Origin: Heracleum sosnowskyi
Taxonomy: Eukaryota > Streptophyta > Magnoliopsida > Apiales > Apiaceae
Assembly (NCBI GenBank): GCA_030848705.1
Contig: JAUIZM010000024.1
Span: forward strand, 1,488,001 to 1,552,000
DNA length: 64,000 nucleotides
Reading direction: 5' to 3'
Positions 35,701-49,600 of the stretch are shown piece after piece. The position numbers and the translations under genes are program-made. Position 1 is the first letter of the stretch; every line of letters starts with the position of its first letter. Below the pieces are notes generated by a model, which was not told where the DNA came from, did not search any database, and worked only from the letters and a program-made list of their open reading frames with translations.

Positions 35701-36876
35701 ATATTCAAGGGTAAATCAAGTTCATTTTTATTTAAAAAGTCAATAATGAAGCTCTAAATGAATTTCTTGTAAAATAAGTCAAGAATAAAGCTTTACGTGA
35801 TTTTCATTCATTTATTGAGAGTAACCCTAAATCCTAACAAGTCAATGACGAGGCTCACAAGTTTTATCCTTATTCTACATGTAAGTATCTAAGCTCCAAG
35901 CAAATTTTATGTTTAAACAAGACAATAAAGAAGCTCTAAATTGATTACTTGTTGAATAAGTCGGGAATAAAGCTTCACCTGATTTTCATTCATTTATTGA
36001 GAGTAACCCTAAATCCTAACAAGTCAATAACGAGGCTCACAAGTTTTATCCTTATTCTACATGTAAGTATCTAAGCTCCAAACAAATTTTATGTTTGAAC
36101 AAGACAATAAAGAAGCTCTAAATTGATTACTTGTTGAATAAGTCGGGAATAAAGCTTTACGTGATTTTCATTCATTTATTGAGAGTAACCCTAAATCCTA
36201 ACAAGTCAATGACGAAGATCACAAGTTTTATCCTTATTCTACATGTAAGTATCTAAGCTCCAAACAAATTTTATGTTTAAACAAGACAATAAAGAAGCTC
36301 TAAATGGATTACTTGTTGAATAAGTCGGGAATAAAGCTCTAAGTGGTTTGGATTGAGAGGAAACCCTAAAATCTAAAAAGTTGGTAATGTGTATATGAAA
36401 TTAATTGCTTATTCAATAAGTAAATATCTAAGGGTAAATCAAGTTTATTTTTATTTAAAAAGTCAATAATGAAGCTCTAAATGAATTTCTTGTAAAATAA
36501 GTCAAGAATAAAGCTTTACGTGATTTTCATTCATTTATTGAGAGTAACCCTAAATCCTAACAAGTCAATGACGAGGCTCACAAGTTTTATCCTTATTCTA
36601 CATGTAAGTATCTAAGCTCCAAACAAATTTTATGTTTAAACAAGACAATAAAGAAGCTCTAAATTGATTACTTGTTGAATAAGTCGGGAATAAAGCTTTA
36701 CGTGATTTTCATTCATTTATTGAGAGTAACCCTAAATCCTAACAAGTCAATGACGAAGCTCACAAGTTTTATCCTTATTCTACATGTAAGTATCTAAGCT
36801 CCAAACAAATTTTATGTTAAAACAAGACAATAAAGAAGCTCTAAATGGATTACTTGTTGAATAAGTCGGGAATAAA
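32722..36876 (+). repeat. Block 8: run of five tetramers and a trimer, with hybrid A3 monomers
   Basis: B starts are 32,722, 33,445, 34,168, 34,890 and 35,613 (five tetramers, 723/722 bp) and 36,336 (trimer, 541). It is the longest run of identical unit size in the window. A3 monomers in the first two combine the A3b front (CGAAGATCAC) with the A3a tail (TGTTAAAAC). The third and the final trimer combine CGAAGCTCAC and TGTTAAAAC without the 2-bp insertion. The fourth and fifth have pure A3b. The A1 at 34,345 lacks one T near 34,417. Confidence 0.93.
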
Positions 36877-39800
36877 GCTCTAGGTGGTTTGGATTGAGAG
36901 GAAACCCTAAAATCTAAAAAGTTGGTAATGTGTATATGAAATTAATTGCTTATTCAATAAGTAAATATTCAAGGGTAAATCAAGTTCATTTTTATTTAAA
37001 AAGTCAATAATGAAGCTCTAAATGAATTTCTTGTAAAATAAGTCAAGAATAAAGCTTTACGTGATTTTCATTCATTTATTGAGAGTAACCCTAAATCCTA
37101 ACAAGTCAATGACGAGGCTCACAAGTTTTATCCTTATTCTACATGTAAGTATCTAAGCTCCAAGCAAATTTTATGTTTAAACAAGACAATAAAGAAGCTC
37201 TAAATTGATTACTTGTTGAATAAGTCGGGAATAAAGCTTCACCTGATTTTCATTCATTTATTGAGAGAAACCCTAAATCCTAACAAGTCAATAACGAGGC
37301 TCACAAGTTTTATCCTTATTCTACATGTAAGTATCTAAGCTCCAAACAAATTTTATGTTTAAACAAGACAATAAAGAAGCTCTAAATTGATTACTTGTTG
37401 AATAAGTCGGGAATAAAGCTTCACCTGATTTTCATTCATTTATTGAGAGTAACCATAAATCCTAACAAGTCAATAACGAGGCTCACAAGTTTTATCCTTA
37501 TTCTACATGTAAGTATCTAAGCTCCAAACAAATTTTATGTTTAAACAAGACAATAAAGAAGCTCTAAATTGATTACTTGTTGAATAAGTCGGGAATAAAG
37601 CTTTACGTGATTTTCATTCATTTATTGAGAGTAACCCTAAATCCTAACAAGTCAATGACGAAGATCACAAGTTTTATCCTTATTCTACATGTAAGTATCT
37701 AAGCTCCAAACAAATTTTATGTTTAAACAAGACAATAAAGAAGCTCTAAATGGATTACTTGTTGAATAAGTCGGGAATAAAGCTCTAAGTGGTTTGGATT
37801 GAGAGGAAACCCTAAAATCTAAAAAGTTGGTAATGTGTATATGAAATTAATTGCTTATTCAATAAGTAAATATTCAAGGGTAAATCAAGTTCATTTTTAT
37901 TTAAAAAGTCAATAATGAAGCTCTAAATGAATTTCTTGTAAAATAAGTGAAGAATAAAGCTTTACGTGATTTTCATTCATTTATTGAGAGTAACCCTAAA
38001 TCCTAACAAGTCAATGACGAGGCTCACAAGTTTTATCCTTATTCTACATGTAAGTATCTAAGCTCCAAACAAATTTTATGTTTAAACAAGACAATAAAGA
38101 AGCTCTAAATTGATTACTTGTTGAATAAGTCGGGAATAAAGCTTTACGTGATTTTCATTCATTTATTGAGAGTAACCCTAAATCCTAACAAGTCAATGAC
38201 GAGGCTCACAAGTTTTATCCTTATTCTACATGTAAGTATCTAAGCTCCAAACAAATTTTATGTTTAAACAAGACAATAAAGAAGCTCTAAATTGATTACT
38301 TGTTGAATAAGTCGGGAATAAAGCTCTAAGTGGTTTGGATTGAGAGGAAACCCTAAAATCTAAAAAGTTGGTAATGTGTATATGAAATTAATTGCTTATT
38401 CAATAAGTAAATATTCAAGGGTAAATCAAGTTCATTTTTATTTAAAAAGTCAATAATGAAGCTCTAAATGAATTTCTTGTAAAATAAGTCAAGAATAAAG
38501 CTTTACGTGATTTTCATTCATTTATTGAGAGTAACCCTAAATCCTAACAAGTCAATGACGAGGCTCACAAGTTTTATCCTTATTCTACATGTAAGTATCT
38601 AAGCTCCAAGCAAATTTTATGTTTAAACAAGACAATAAAGAAGCTCTAAATTGATTACTTGTTGAATAAGTCGGGAATAAAGCTTCACCTGATTTTCATT
38701 CATTTATTGAGAGTAACCCTAAATCCTAACAAGTCAATAACGAGGCTCACAAGTTTTATCCTTATTCTACATGTAAGTATCTAAGCTCCAAACAAATTTT
38801 ATGTTTAAACAAGACAATAAAGAAGCTCTAAATTGATTACTTGTTGAATAAGTCGGGAATAAAGCTTTACGTGATTTTCATTCATTTATTGAGAGTAACC
38901 CTAAATCCTAACAAAAGTCAATGACGAAGCTCACAAGTTTTATCCTTATTCTACATGTAAGTATCTAAGCTCCAAACAAATTTTATGTTAAAACAAGACA
39001 ATAAAGAAGCTCTAAATGGATTACTTGTTGAATAAGTCGGGAATAAAGCTCTAAGTGGTTTGGATTGAGAGGAAACCCTAAAATCTAAAAAGTTGGTAAT
39101 GTGTATATGAAATTAATTGCTTATTCAATAAGTAAATATTCAAGGGTAAATCAAGTTCATTTTTATTTAAAAAGTCAATAATGAAGCTCTAAATGAATTT
39201 CTTGTAAAATAAGTCAAGAATAAAGCTTTACGTGATTTTCATTCATTTATTGAGAGTAACCCTAAATCCTAACAAGTCAATGACGAGGCTCACAAGTTTT
39301 ATCCTTATTCTACATGTAAGTATCTAAGCTCCAAGCAAATTTTATGTTTAAACAAGACAATAAAGAAGCTCTAAATTGATTACTTGTTGAATAAGTCGGG
39401 AATAAAGCTTCACCTGATTTTCATTCATTTATTGAGAGTAACCCTAAATCCTAACAAGTCAATAACGAGGCTCACAAGTTTTATCCTTATTCTACATGTA
39501 AGTATCTAAGCTCCAAACAAATTTTATGTTTAAACAAGACAATAAAGAAGCTCTAAATTGATTACTTGTTGAATAAGTCGGGAATAAAGCTTCACCTGAT
39601 TTTCATTCATTTATTGAGAGTAACCATAAATCCTAACAAGTCAATAACGAGGCTCACAAGTTTTATCCTTATTCTACATGTAAGTATCTAAGCTCCAAAC
39701 AAATTTTATGTTTAAACAAGACAATAAAGAAGCTCTAAATTGATTACTTGTTGAATAAGTCGGGAATAAAGCTTTACGTGATTTTCATTCATTTATTGAG

Positions 39801-41218
39801 AGTAACCCTAAATCCTAACAAGTCAATGACGAAGATCACAAGTTTTATCCTTATTCTACATGTAAGTATCTAAGCTCCAAACAAATTTTATGTTTAAACA
39901 AGACAATAAAGAAGCTCTAAATGGATTACTTGTTGAATAAGTCGGGAATAAAGCTCTAAGTGGTTTGGATTGAGAGGAAACCCTAAAATCTAAAAAGTTG
40001 GTAATGTGTATATGAAATTAATTGCTTATTCAATAAGTAAATATTCAAGGGTAAATCAAGTTCATTTTTATTTAAAAAGTCAATAATGAAGCTCTAAATG
40101 AATTTCTTGTAAAATAAGTGAAGAATAAAGCTTTACGTGATTTTCATTCATTTATTGAGAGTAACCCTAAATCCTAACAAGTCAATGACGAGGCTCACAA
40201 GTTTTATCCTTATTCTACATGTAAGTATCTAAGCTCCAAACAAATTTTATGTTTAAACAAGACAATAAAGAAGCTCTAAATTGATTACTTGTTGAATAAG
40301 TCGGGAATAAAGCTTTACGTGATTTTCATTCATTTATTGAGAGTAACCCTAAATCCTAACAAGTCAATGACGAGGCTCACAAGTTTTATCCTTATTCTAC
40401 ATGTAAGTATCTAAGCTCCAAACAAATTTTATGTTTAAACAAGACAATAAAGAAGCTCTAAATTGATTACTTGTTGAATAAGTCGGGAATAAAGCTCTAA
40501 GTGGTTTGGATTGAGAGGAAACCCTAAAATCTAAAAAGTTGGTAATGTGTATATGAAATTAATTGCTTATTCAATAAGTAAATATTCAAGGGTAAATCAA
40601 GTTCATTTTTATTTAAAAAGTCAATAATGAAGCTCTAAATGAATTTCTTGTAAAATAAGTCAAGAATAAAGCTTTACGTGATTTTCATTCATTTATTGAG
40701 AGTAACCCTAAATCCTAACAAGTCAATGACGAGGCTCACAAGTTTTATCCTTATTCTACATGTAAGTATCTAAGCTCCAAGCAAATTTTATGTTTAAACA
40801 AGACAATAAAGAAGCTCTAAATTGATTACTTGTTGAATAAGTCGGGAATAAAGCTTCACCTGATTTTCATTCATTTATTGAGAGTAACCCTAAATCCTAA
40901 CAAGTCAATAACGAGGCTCACATGTTTTATCCTTATTCTACATGTAAGTATCTAAGCTCCAAACAAATTTTATGTTTAAACAAGACAATAAAGAAGCTCT
41001 AAATTGATTACTTGTTGAATAAGTCGGGAATAAAGCTTTACGTGATTTTCATTCATTTATTGAGAGTAACCCTAAATCCTAACAAAAGTCAATGACGAAG
41101 CTCACAAGTTTTATCCTTATTCTACATGTAAGTATCTAAGCTCCAAACAAATTTTATGTTAAAACAAGACAATAAAGAAGCTCTAAATGGATTACTTGTT
41201 GAATAAGTCGGGAATAAA
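36877..41218 (+). repeat. Block 9: tandem duplication, lag 2,171 bp (905 + 541 + 725, twice)
   Basis: B starts are 36,877, 37,782, 38,323 | 39,048, 39,953, 40,494. Pentamer, trimer and tetramer follow in the same order twice. Both pentamers carry CCATAAAT in their third A and both following B monomers carry TAAGTGAAG. Only the first has GAGAGAAACCC. The pentamer at 36,877 and its trimer closely match block 1, which marks the start of the second super-repeat copy. The B at 36,877 starts GCTCTAGGTGG. Confidence 0.93.
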
Positions 41219-44200
41219 GCTCTAAGTGGTTTGGATTGAGAGGAAACCCTAAAATCTAAAAAGTTGGTAATGTGTATATGAAATTAGTTGCTTATTCAAT
41301 AAGTAAATATTCAAGGGTAAATCAAGTTCATTTTTATTTAAAAAGTCAATAATGAAGCTCTAAATGAATTTCTTGTAAAATAAGTCAAGAATAAAGCTTT
41401 ACGTGATTTTCATTCATTTATTGAGAGTAACCCTAAATCCTAACAAGTCAATGACGAGGCTCACAAGTTTTATCCTTATTCTACATGTAAGTATCTAAGC
41501 TCCAAGCAAATTTTATGTTTAAACAAGACAATAAAGAAGCTCTAAATTGATTACTTGTTGAATAAGTCGGGAATAAAGCTTCACCTGATTTTCATTCATT
41601 TATTGAGAGTAACCCTAAATCCTAACAAGTCAATAACGAGGCTCACAAGTTTTATCCTTATTCTACATGTAAGTATCTAAGCTCCAAACAAATTTTATGT
41701 TTAAACAAGACAATAAAGAAGCTCTAAATTGATTACTTGTTGAATAAGTCGGGAATAAAGCTCTAAGTGGTTTGGATTGAGAGGAAACCCTAAAATCTAA
41801 AAAGTTGGTAATGTGTATATGAAATTAATTGCTTATTCAATAAGTAAATATTCAAGGGTAAATCAAGTTCATTTTTATTTAAAAAGTCAATAATGAAGCT
41901 CTAAATGAATTTCTTGTAAAATAAGTCAAGAATAAAGCTTTACGTGATTTTCATTCATTTATTGAGAGTAACCCTAAATCCTAACAAGTCAATGACGAGG
42001 CTCACAAGTTTTATCCTTATTCTACATGTAAGTATCTAAGCTCCAAGCAAATTTTATGTTTAAACAAGACAATAAAGAAGCTCTAAATTGATTACTTGTT
42101 GAATAAGTCGGGAATAAAGCTTCACCTGATTTTCATTCATTTATTGAGAGTAACCCTAAATCCTAACAAGTCAATAACGAGGCTCACAAGTTTTATCCTT
42201 ATTCTACATGTAAGTATCTAAGCTCCAAACAAATTTTATGTTTAAACAAGACAATAAAGAAGCTCTAAATTGATTACTTGTTGAATAAGTCGGGAATAAA
42301 GCTTTACGTGATTTTCATTCATTTATTGAGAGTAACCCTAAATCCTAACAAAAGTCAATGACGAAGCTCACAAGTTTTATCCTTATTCTACATGTAAGTA
42401 TCTAAGCTCCAAACAAATTTTATGTTAAAACAAGACAATAAAGAAGCTCTAAATGGATTACTTGTTGAATAAGTCGGGAATAAAGCTCTAAGTGGTTTGG
42501 ATTGAGAGGAAACCCTAAAATCTAAAAAGTTGGTAATGTGTATATGAAATTAATTGCTTATTCAATAAGTAAATATTCAAGGGTAAATCAAGTTCATTTT
42601 TATTTAAAAAGTCAATAATGAAGCTCTAAATGACTTTCTTGTAAAATAAGTGAAGAATAAAGCTTTACGTGATTTTCATTCATTTATTGAGAGTAACCCT
42701 AAATCCTAACAAGTCAATGACGAGGCTCACAAGTTTTATCCTTATTCTACATGTAAGTATCTAAGCTCCAAGCAAATTTTATGTTTAAACAAGACAATAA
42801 AGAAGCTCTAAATTGATTACTTGTTGAATAAGTCGGGAATAAAGCTTCACCTGATTTTCATTCATTTATTGAGAGTAACCCTAAATCCTAACAAGTCAAT
42901 AACGAGGCTCACAAGTTTTATCCTTATTCTACATGTAAGTATCTAAGCTCCAAACAAATTTTATGTTTAAACAAGACAATAAAGAAGCTCTAAATTGATT
43001 ACTTGTTGAATAAGTCGGGAATAAAGCTCTAAGTGGTTTGGATTGAGAGGAAACCCTAAAATCTAAAAAGTTGGTAATGTGTATATGAAATTAATTGCTT
43101 ATTCAATAAGTAAATATTCAAGGGTAAATCAAGTTCATTTTTATTTAAAAAGTCAATAATGAAGCTCTAAATGAATTTCTTGTAAAATAAGTCAAGAATA
43201 AAGCTTTACGTGATTTTCATTCATTTATTGAGAGTAACCCTAAATCCTAACAAGTCAATGACGAGGCTCACAAGTTTTATCCTTATTCTACATGTAAGTA
43301 TCTAAGCTCCAAGCAAATTTTATGTTTAAACAAGACAATAAAGAAGCTCTAAATTGATTACTTGTTGAATAAGTCGGGAATAAAGCTTCACCTGATTTTC
43401 ATTCATTTATTGAGAGTAACCCTAAATCCTAACAAGTCAATAACGAGGCTCACAAGTTTTATCCTTATTCTACATGTAAGTATCTAAGCTCCAAACAAAT
43501 TTTATGTTTAAACAAGACAATAAAGAAGCTCTAAATTGATTACTTGTTGAATAAGTCGGGAATAAAGCTTTACGTGATTTTCATTCATTTATTGAGAGTA
43601 ACCCTAAATCCTAACAAAAGTCAATGACGAAGCTCACAAGTTTTATCCTTATTCTACATGTAAGTATCTAAGCTCCAAACAAAGTTTATGTTAAAACAAG
43701 ACAATAAAGAAGCTCTAAATGGATTACTTGTTGAATAAGTCGGGAATAAAGCTCTAAGTGGTTTGGATTGAGAGGAAACCCTAAAATCTAAAAAGTTGGT
43801 AATGTGTATATGAAATTAATTGCTTATTCAATAAGTAAATATTCAAGGGTAAATCAAGTTCATTTTTATTTAAAAAGTCAATAATGAAGCTCTAAATGAA
43901 TTTCTTGTAAAATAAGTGAAGAATAAAGCTTTACGTGATTTTCATTCATTTATTGAGAGTAACCCTAAATCCTAACAAGTCAATGACGAGGCTCACAAGT
44001 TTTATCCTTATTCTACATGTAAGTATCTAAGCTCCAAGCAAATTTTATGTTTAAACAAGACAATAAAGAAGCTCTAAATTGATTACTTGTTGAATAAGTC
44101 GGGAATAAAGCTTCACCTGATTTTCATTCATTTATTGAGAGTAACCCTAAATCCTAACAAGTCAATAACGAGGCTCACAAGTTTTATCCTTATTCTACAT

Positions 44201-46638
44201 GTAAGTATCTAAGCTCCAAACAAATTTTATGTTTAAACAAGACAATAAAGAAGCTCTAAATTGATTACTTGTTGAATAAGTCGGGAATAAAGCTCTAAGT
44301 GGTTTGGATTGAGAGGAAACCCTAAAATCTAAAAAGTTGGTAATGTGTATATGAAATTAATTGCTTATTCAATAAGTAAATATTCAAGGGTAAATCAAGT
44401 TCATTTTTATTTAAAAAGTCAATAATGAAGCTCTAAATGAATTTCTTGTAAAATAAGTCAAGAATAAAGCTTTACGTGATTTTCATTCATTTATTGAGAG
44501 TAACCCTAAATCCTAACAAGTCAATGACGAGGCTCACAAGTTTTATCCTTATTCTACATGTAAGTATCTAAGCTCCAAGCAAATTTTATGTTTAAACAAG
44601 ACAATAAAGAAGCTCTAAATTGATTACTTGTTGAATAAGTCGGGAATAAAGCTTCACCTGATTTTCATTCATTTATTGAGAGTAACCCTAAATCCTAACA
44701 AGTCAATAACGAGGCTCACAAGTTTTATCCTTATTCTACATGTAAGTATCTAAGCTCCAAACAAATTTTATGTTTAAACAAGACAATAAAGAAGCTCTAA
44801 ATTGATTACTTGTTGAATAAGTCGGAATAAAGCTCTAAGTGGTTTGGATTGAGAGGAAACCCTAAAATCTAAAAAGTTGGTAATGTGTATATGAAATTAA
44901 TTGCTTATTCAATAAGTAAATATTCAAGGGTAAATCAAGTTCATTTTTATTTAAAAAGTCAATAATGAAGCTCTAAATGAATTTCTTGTAAAATAAGTCA
45001 AGAATAAAGCTTTACGTGATTTTCATTCATTTATTGAGAGTAACCCTAAATCCTAACAAGTTAATGACGAGGGTCACAAGTTTTATCCTTATTCTACATG
45101 TAAGTATCTAAGCTCCAAGCAAATTTTATGTTTAAACAAGACAATAAAGAAGCTCTAAATTGATTACTTGTTGAATAAGTCGGGAATAAAGCTTCACCTG
45201 ATTTTCATTCATTTATTGAGAGTAACCCTAAATCCTAACAAGTCAATAACGAGGCTCACAAGTTTTATCCTTATTCTACATGTAAGTATCTAAGCTCCAA
45301 ACAAATTTTATGTTTAAACAAGACAATAAAGAAGCTCTAAATTGATTACTTGTTGAATAAGTCGGGAATAAAGCTTTACGTGATTTTCATTCATTTATTG
45401 AGAGTAACCCTAAATCCTAACAAAAGTCAATGACGAAGCTCACAAGTTTTATCCTTATTCTACATGTAAGTATCTAAGCTCCAAACAAAGTTTATGTTAA
45501 AACAAGACAATAAAGAAGCTCTAAATGGATTACTTGTTGAATAAGTCGGGAATAAAGCTCTAAGTGGTTTGGATTGAGAGGAAACCCTAAAATCTAAAAA
45601 GTTGGTAATGTGTATATGAAATTAATTGCTTATTCAATAAGTAAATATTCAAGGGTAAATCAAGTTCATTTTTATTTAAAAAGTCAATAATGAAGCTCTA
45701 AATGAATTTCTTGTAAAATAAGTCAAGAATAGAGCTTTACGTGATTTTCATTCATTTATTGAGAGTAACCCTAAATCCTAACAAGTCAATGACGAGGCTC
45801 ACAAGTTTTATCCTTATTCTACATGTAAGTATCTAAGCTCCAAGCAAATTTTATGTTTAAACAAGACAATAAAGAAGCTCTAAATTGATTACTTGTTGAA
45901 TAAGTCGGGAATAAAGCTTCACCTGATTTTCATTCATTTATTGAGAGTAACCCTAAATCCTAACAAGTCAATAACGAGGCTCACAAGTTTTATCCTTATT
46001 CTACATGTAAGTATCTAAGCTCCAAACAAATTTTATGTTTAAACAAGACAATAAAGAAGCTCTAAATTGATTACTTGTTGAATAAGTCGGGAATAAAGCT
46101 CTAAGTGGTTTGGATTGAGAGGAAACCCTAAAATCTAAAAAGTTGGTAATGTGTATATGAAATTAATTGCTTATTCAATAAGTAAATATTCAAGGGTAAA
46201 TCAAGTTCATTTTTATTTAAAAAGTCAATAATGAAGCTCTAAATGAATTTCTTGTAAAATAAGTCAAGAATAAAGCTTTACGTGATTTTCATTCATTTAT
46301 TGAGAGTAACCCTAAATCCTAACAAGTCAATGACGAGGCTCACAAGTTTTATCCTTATTCTACATGTAAGTATCTAAGCTCCAAGCAAATTTTATGTTTA
46401 AACAAGACAATAAAGAAGCTCTAAATTGATTACTTGTTGAATAAGTCGGGAATAAAGCTTCACCTGATTTTCATTCATTTATTGAGAGTAACCCTAAATC
46501 CTAACAAGTCAATAACGAGGCTCACAAGTTTTATCCTTATTCTACATGTAAGTATCTAAGCTCCAAACAAATTTTATGTTTAAACAAGACAATAAAGAAG
46601 CTCTAAATTGATTACTTGTTGAATAAGTCGGGAATAAA
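41219..46638 (+). repeat. Block 10: trimers and 725-bp tetramers, including a 1,807-bp pair
   Basis: B starts are 41,219 (541), 41,760 (725), 42,485 (541), 43,026 (725), 43,751 (541), 44,292 (540), 44,832 (725), 45,557 (541) and 46,098 (541). The order 725, 541, 541 repeats from 43,026 and 44,832 (lag 1,806-1,807), supported by AAAGTTTATG at 43,681 and about 45,488. The GACTTTCTTG mark at 42,633 links this block to block 3. Confidence 0.92.
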
Positions 46639-49600
46639 GCTCTAAGTGGTTTGGATTGAGAGGAAACCCTAAAATCTAAAAAGTTGGTAATGTGTATATG
46701 AAATTAATTGCTTATTCAATAAGTAAATATTCAAGGGTAAATCAAGTTCATTTTTATTTAAAAAGTCAATAATGAAGCTCTAAATGAATTTCTTGTAAAA
46801 TAAGTGAAGAATAAAGCTTTACGTGATTTTCATTCATTTATTGAGAGTAACCCTAAATCCTAACAAGTCAATGACGAGGCTCACAAGTTTTATCCTTATT
46901 CTACATGTAAGTATCTAAGCTCCAAGCAAATTTTATGTTTAAACAAGACAATAAAGAAGCTCTAAATTGATTACTTGTTGAATAAGTCGGGAATAAAGCT
47001 TCACCTGATTTTCATTCATTTATTGAGAGTAACCCTAAATCCTAACAAGTCAATAACGAGGCTCACAAGTTTTATCCTTATTCTACATGTAAGTATCTAA
47101 GCTCCAAACAAATTTTATGTTTAAACAAGACAATAAAGAAGCTCTAAATTGATTACTTGTTGAATAAGTCGGGAATAAAGCTTTACGTGATTTTCATTCA
47201 TTTATTGAGAGTAACCCTAAATCCTAACAAAAGTCAATGACGAAGCTCACAAGTTTTATCCTTATTCTACATGTAAGTATCTAAGCTCCAAACAAATTTT
47301 ATGTTAAAACAAGACAATAAAGAAGCTCTAAATGGATTACTTGTTGAATAAGTCGGGAATAAAGCTCTAAGTGGTTTGGATTGAGAGGAAACCCTAAAAT
47401 CTAAAAAGTTGGTAATGTGTATATGAAATTAATTGCTTATTCAATAAGTAAATATTCAAGGGTAAATCAAGTTCATTTTTATTTAAAAAGTCAATAATGA
47501 AGCTCTAAATGAATTTCTTGTAAAATAAGTCAAGAATAAAGCTTTACGTGATTTTCATTCATTTATTGAGAGTAACCCTAAATCCTAACAAGTCAATGAC
47601 GAGGCTCACAAGTTTTATCCTTATTCTACATGTAAGTATCTAAGCTCCAAGCAAATTTTATGTTTAAACAAGACAATAAAGAAGCTCTAAATTGATTACT
47701 TGTTGAATAAGTCGGGAATAAAGCTTCACCTGATTTTCATTCATTTATTGAGAGTAACCCTAAATCCTAACAAGTCAATAACGAGGCTCACAAGTTTTAT
47801 CCTTATTCTACATGTAAGTATATAAGCTCCAAAGAAATTTTATGTTTAAACAAGACAATAAAGAAGCTCTAAATTGATTACTTGTTGAATAAGTCGGGAA
47901 TAAAGCTCTAAGTGGTTTGGATTGAGAGGAAACCCTAAAATCTAAAAAGTTGGTAATGTGTATATGAAATTAATTGCTTATTCAATAAGTAAATATTCAA
48001 GGGTAAATCAAGTTCATTTTTATTTAAAAAGTCAATAATGAAGCTCTAAATGAATTTCTTTTAAAATAAGTCAAGAATAAAGCTTTACGTGATTTTCATT
48101 CATTTATTGAGAGTAACCCTAAATCCTAACAAGTCAATGACGAGGCTCACAAGTTTTATCCTTATTCTACATGTAAGTATCTAAGCTCCAAGCAAATTTT
48201 ATGTTTAAACAAGACAATAAAGAAGCTCTAAATTGATTACTTGTTGAATAAGTCGGGAATAAAGCTTCACCTGATTTTCATTCATTTATTGAGAGTAACC
48301 CTAAATCCTAACAAGTCAATAACGAGGCTCACAAGTTTTATCCTTATTCTACATGTAAGTATCTAAGCTCCAAACAAATTTTATGTTTAAACAAGACAAT
48401 AAAGAAGCTCTAAATTGATTACTTGTTGAATAAGTCGGGAATAAAGCTTTACGTGATTTTCATTCATTTATTGAGAGTAACCCTAAATCCTAACAAAAGT
48501 CAATGACGAAGCTCACAAGTTTTATCCTTATTCTACATGTAAGTATCTAAGCTCCAAACAAATTTTATGTTAAAACAAGACAATAAAGAAGCTCTAAATG
48601 GATTACTTGTTGAATAAGTCGGGAATAAAGCTCTAAGTGGTTTGGATTGAGAGGAAACCCTAAAATCTAAAAAGTTGGTAATGTGTATATGAAATTAATT
48701 GCTTATTCAATAAGTAAATATTCAAGGGTAAATCAAGTTCATTTTTATTTAAAAAGTCAATAATGAAGCTCTAAATGAATTTCTTGTAAAATAAGTGAAG
48801 AATAAAGCTTTACGTGATTTTCATTCATTTATTGAGAGTAACCCTAAATCCTAACAAGTCAATGACGAGGCTCACAAGTTTTATCCTTATTCTACATGTA
48901 AGTATCTAAGCTCCAAGCAAATTTTATGTTTAAACAAGACAATAAAGAAGCTCTAAATTGATTACTTGTTGAATAAGTCGGGAATAAAGCTTCACCTGAT
49001 TTTCATTCATTTATTGAGAGTAACCCTAAATCCTAACAAGTCAATAACGAGGCTCACAAGTTTTATCCTTATTCTACATGTAAGTATATAAGCTCCAAAC
49101 AAATTTTATGTTTAAACAAGACAATAAAGAAGCTCTAAATTGATTACTTGTTGAATAAGTCGGGAATAAAGCTCTAAGTGGTTTGGATTGAGAGGAAACC
49201 CTAAAATCTAAAAAGTTGGTAATGTGTATATGAAATTAATTGCTTATTCAATAAGTAAATATTCAAGGGTAAATCAAGTTCATTTTTATTTAAAAAGTCA
49301 ATAATGAAGCTCTAAATGAATTTCTTGTAAAATAAGTCAAGAATAAAGCTTTACGTGATTTTCATTCATTTATTGAGAGTAACCCTAAATCCTAACAAGT
49401 CAATGACGAGGCTCACAAGTTTTATCCTTATTCTACATGTAAGTATCTAAGCTCCAAGCAAATTTTATGTTTAAACAAGACAATAAAGAAGCTCTAAATT
49501 GATTACTTGTTGAATAAGTCGGGAATAAAGCTTCACCTGATTTTCATTCATTTATTGAGAGTAACCCTAAATCCTAACAAGTCAATAACGAGGCTCACAA

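Larger units (their letters stand above)
1..36876 (+). repeat. Super-repeat copy 1 (about 36 kb, left edge outside the window)
   Basis: Order of A-run sizes and rare variants runs parallel to that of 36,877-64,000. Anchors: 759 with 37,782 (lag 37,023), 12,865 with 50,437 (37,572), 21,900 with 58,747 (36,847) and 23,885 with 61,459 (37,574). Ten 725-bp tetramers lie at 3.1-18.8 kb, followed by 723-bp tetramers from 19.4 kb on. This copy contains the expanded 5,954-bp duplication. The exact boundaries are set by the choice of the pentamer at 36,877 as the start and are approximate. Confidence 0.8.
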
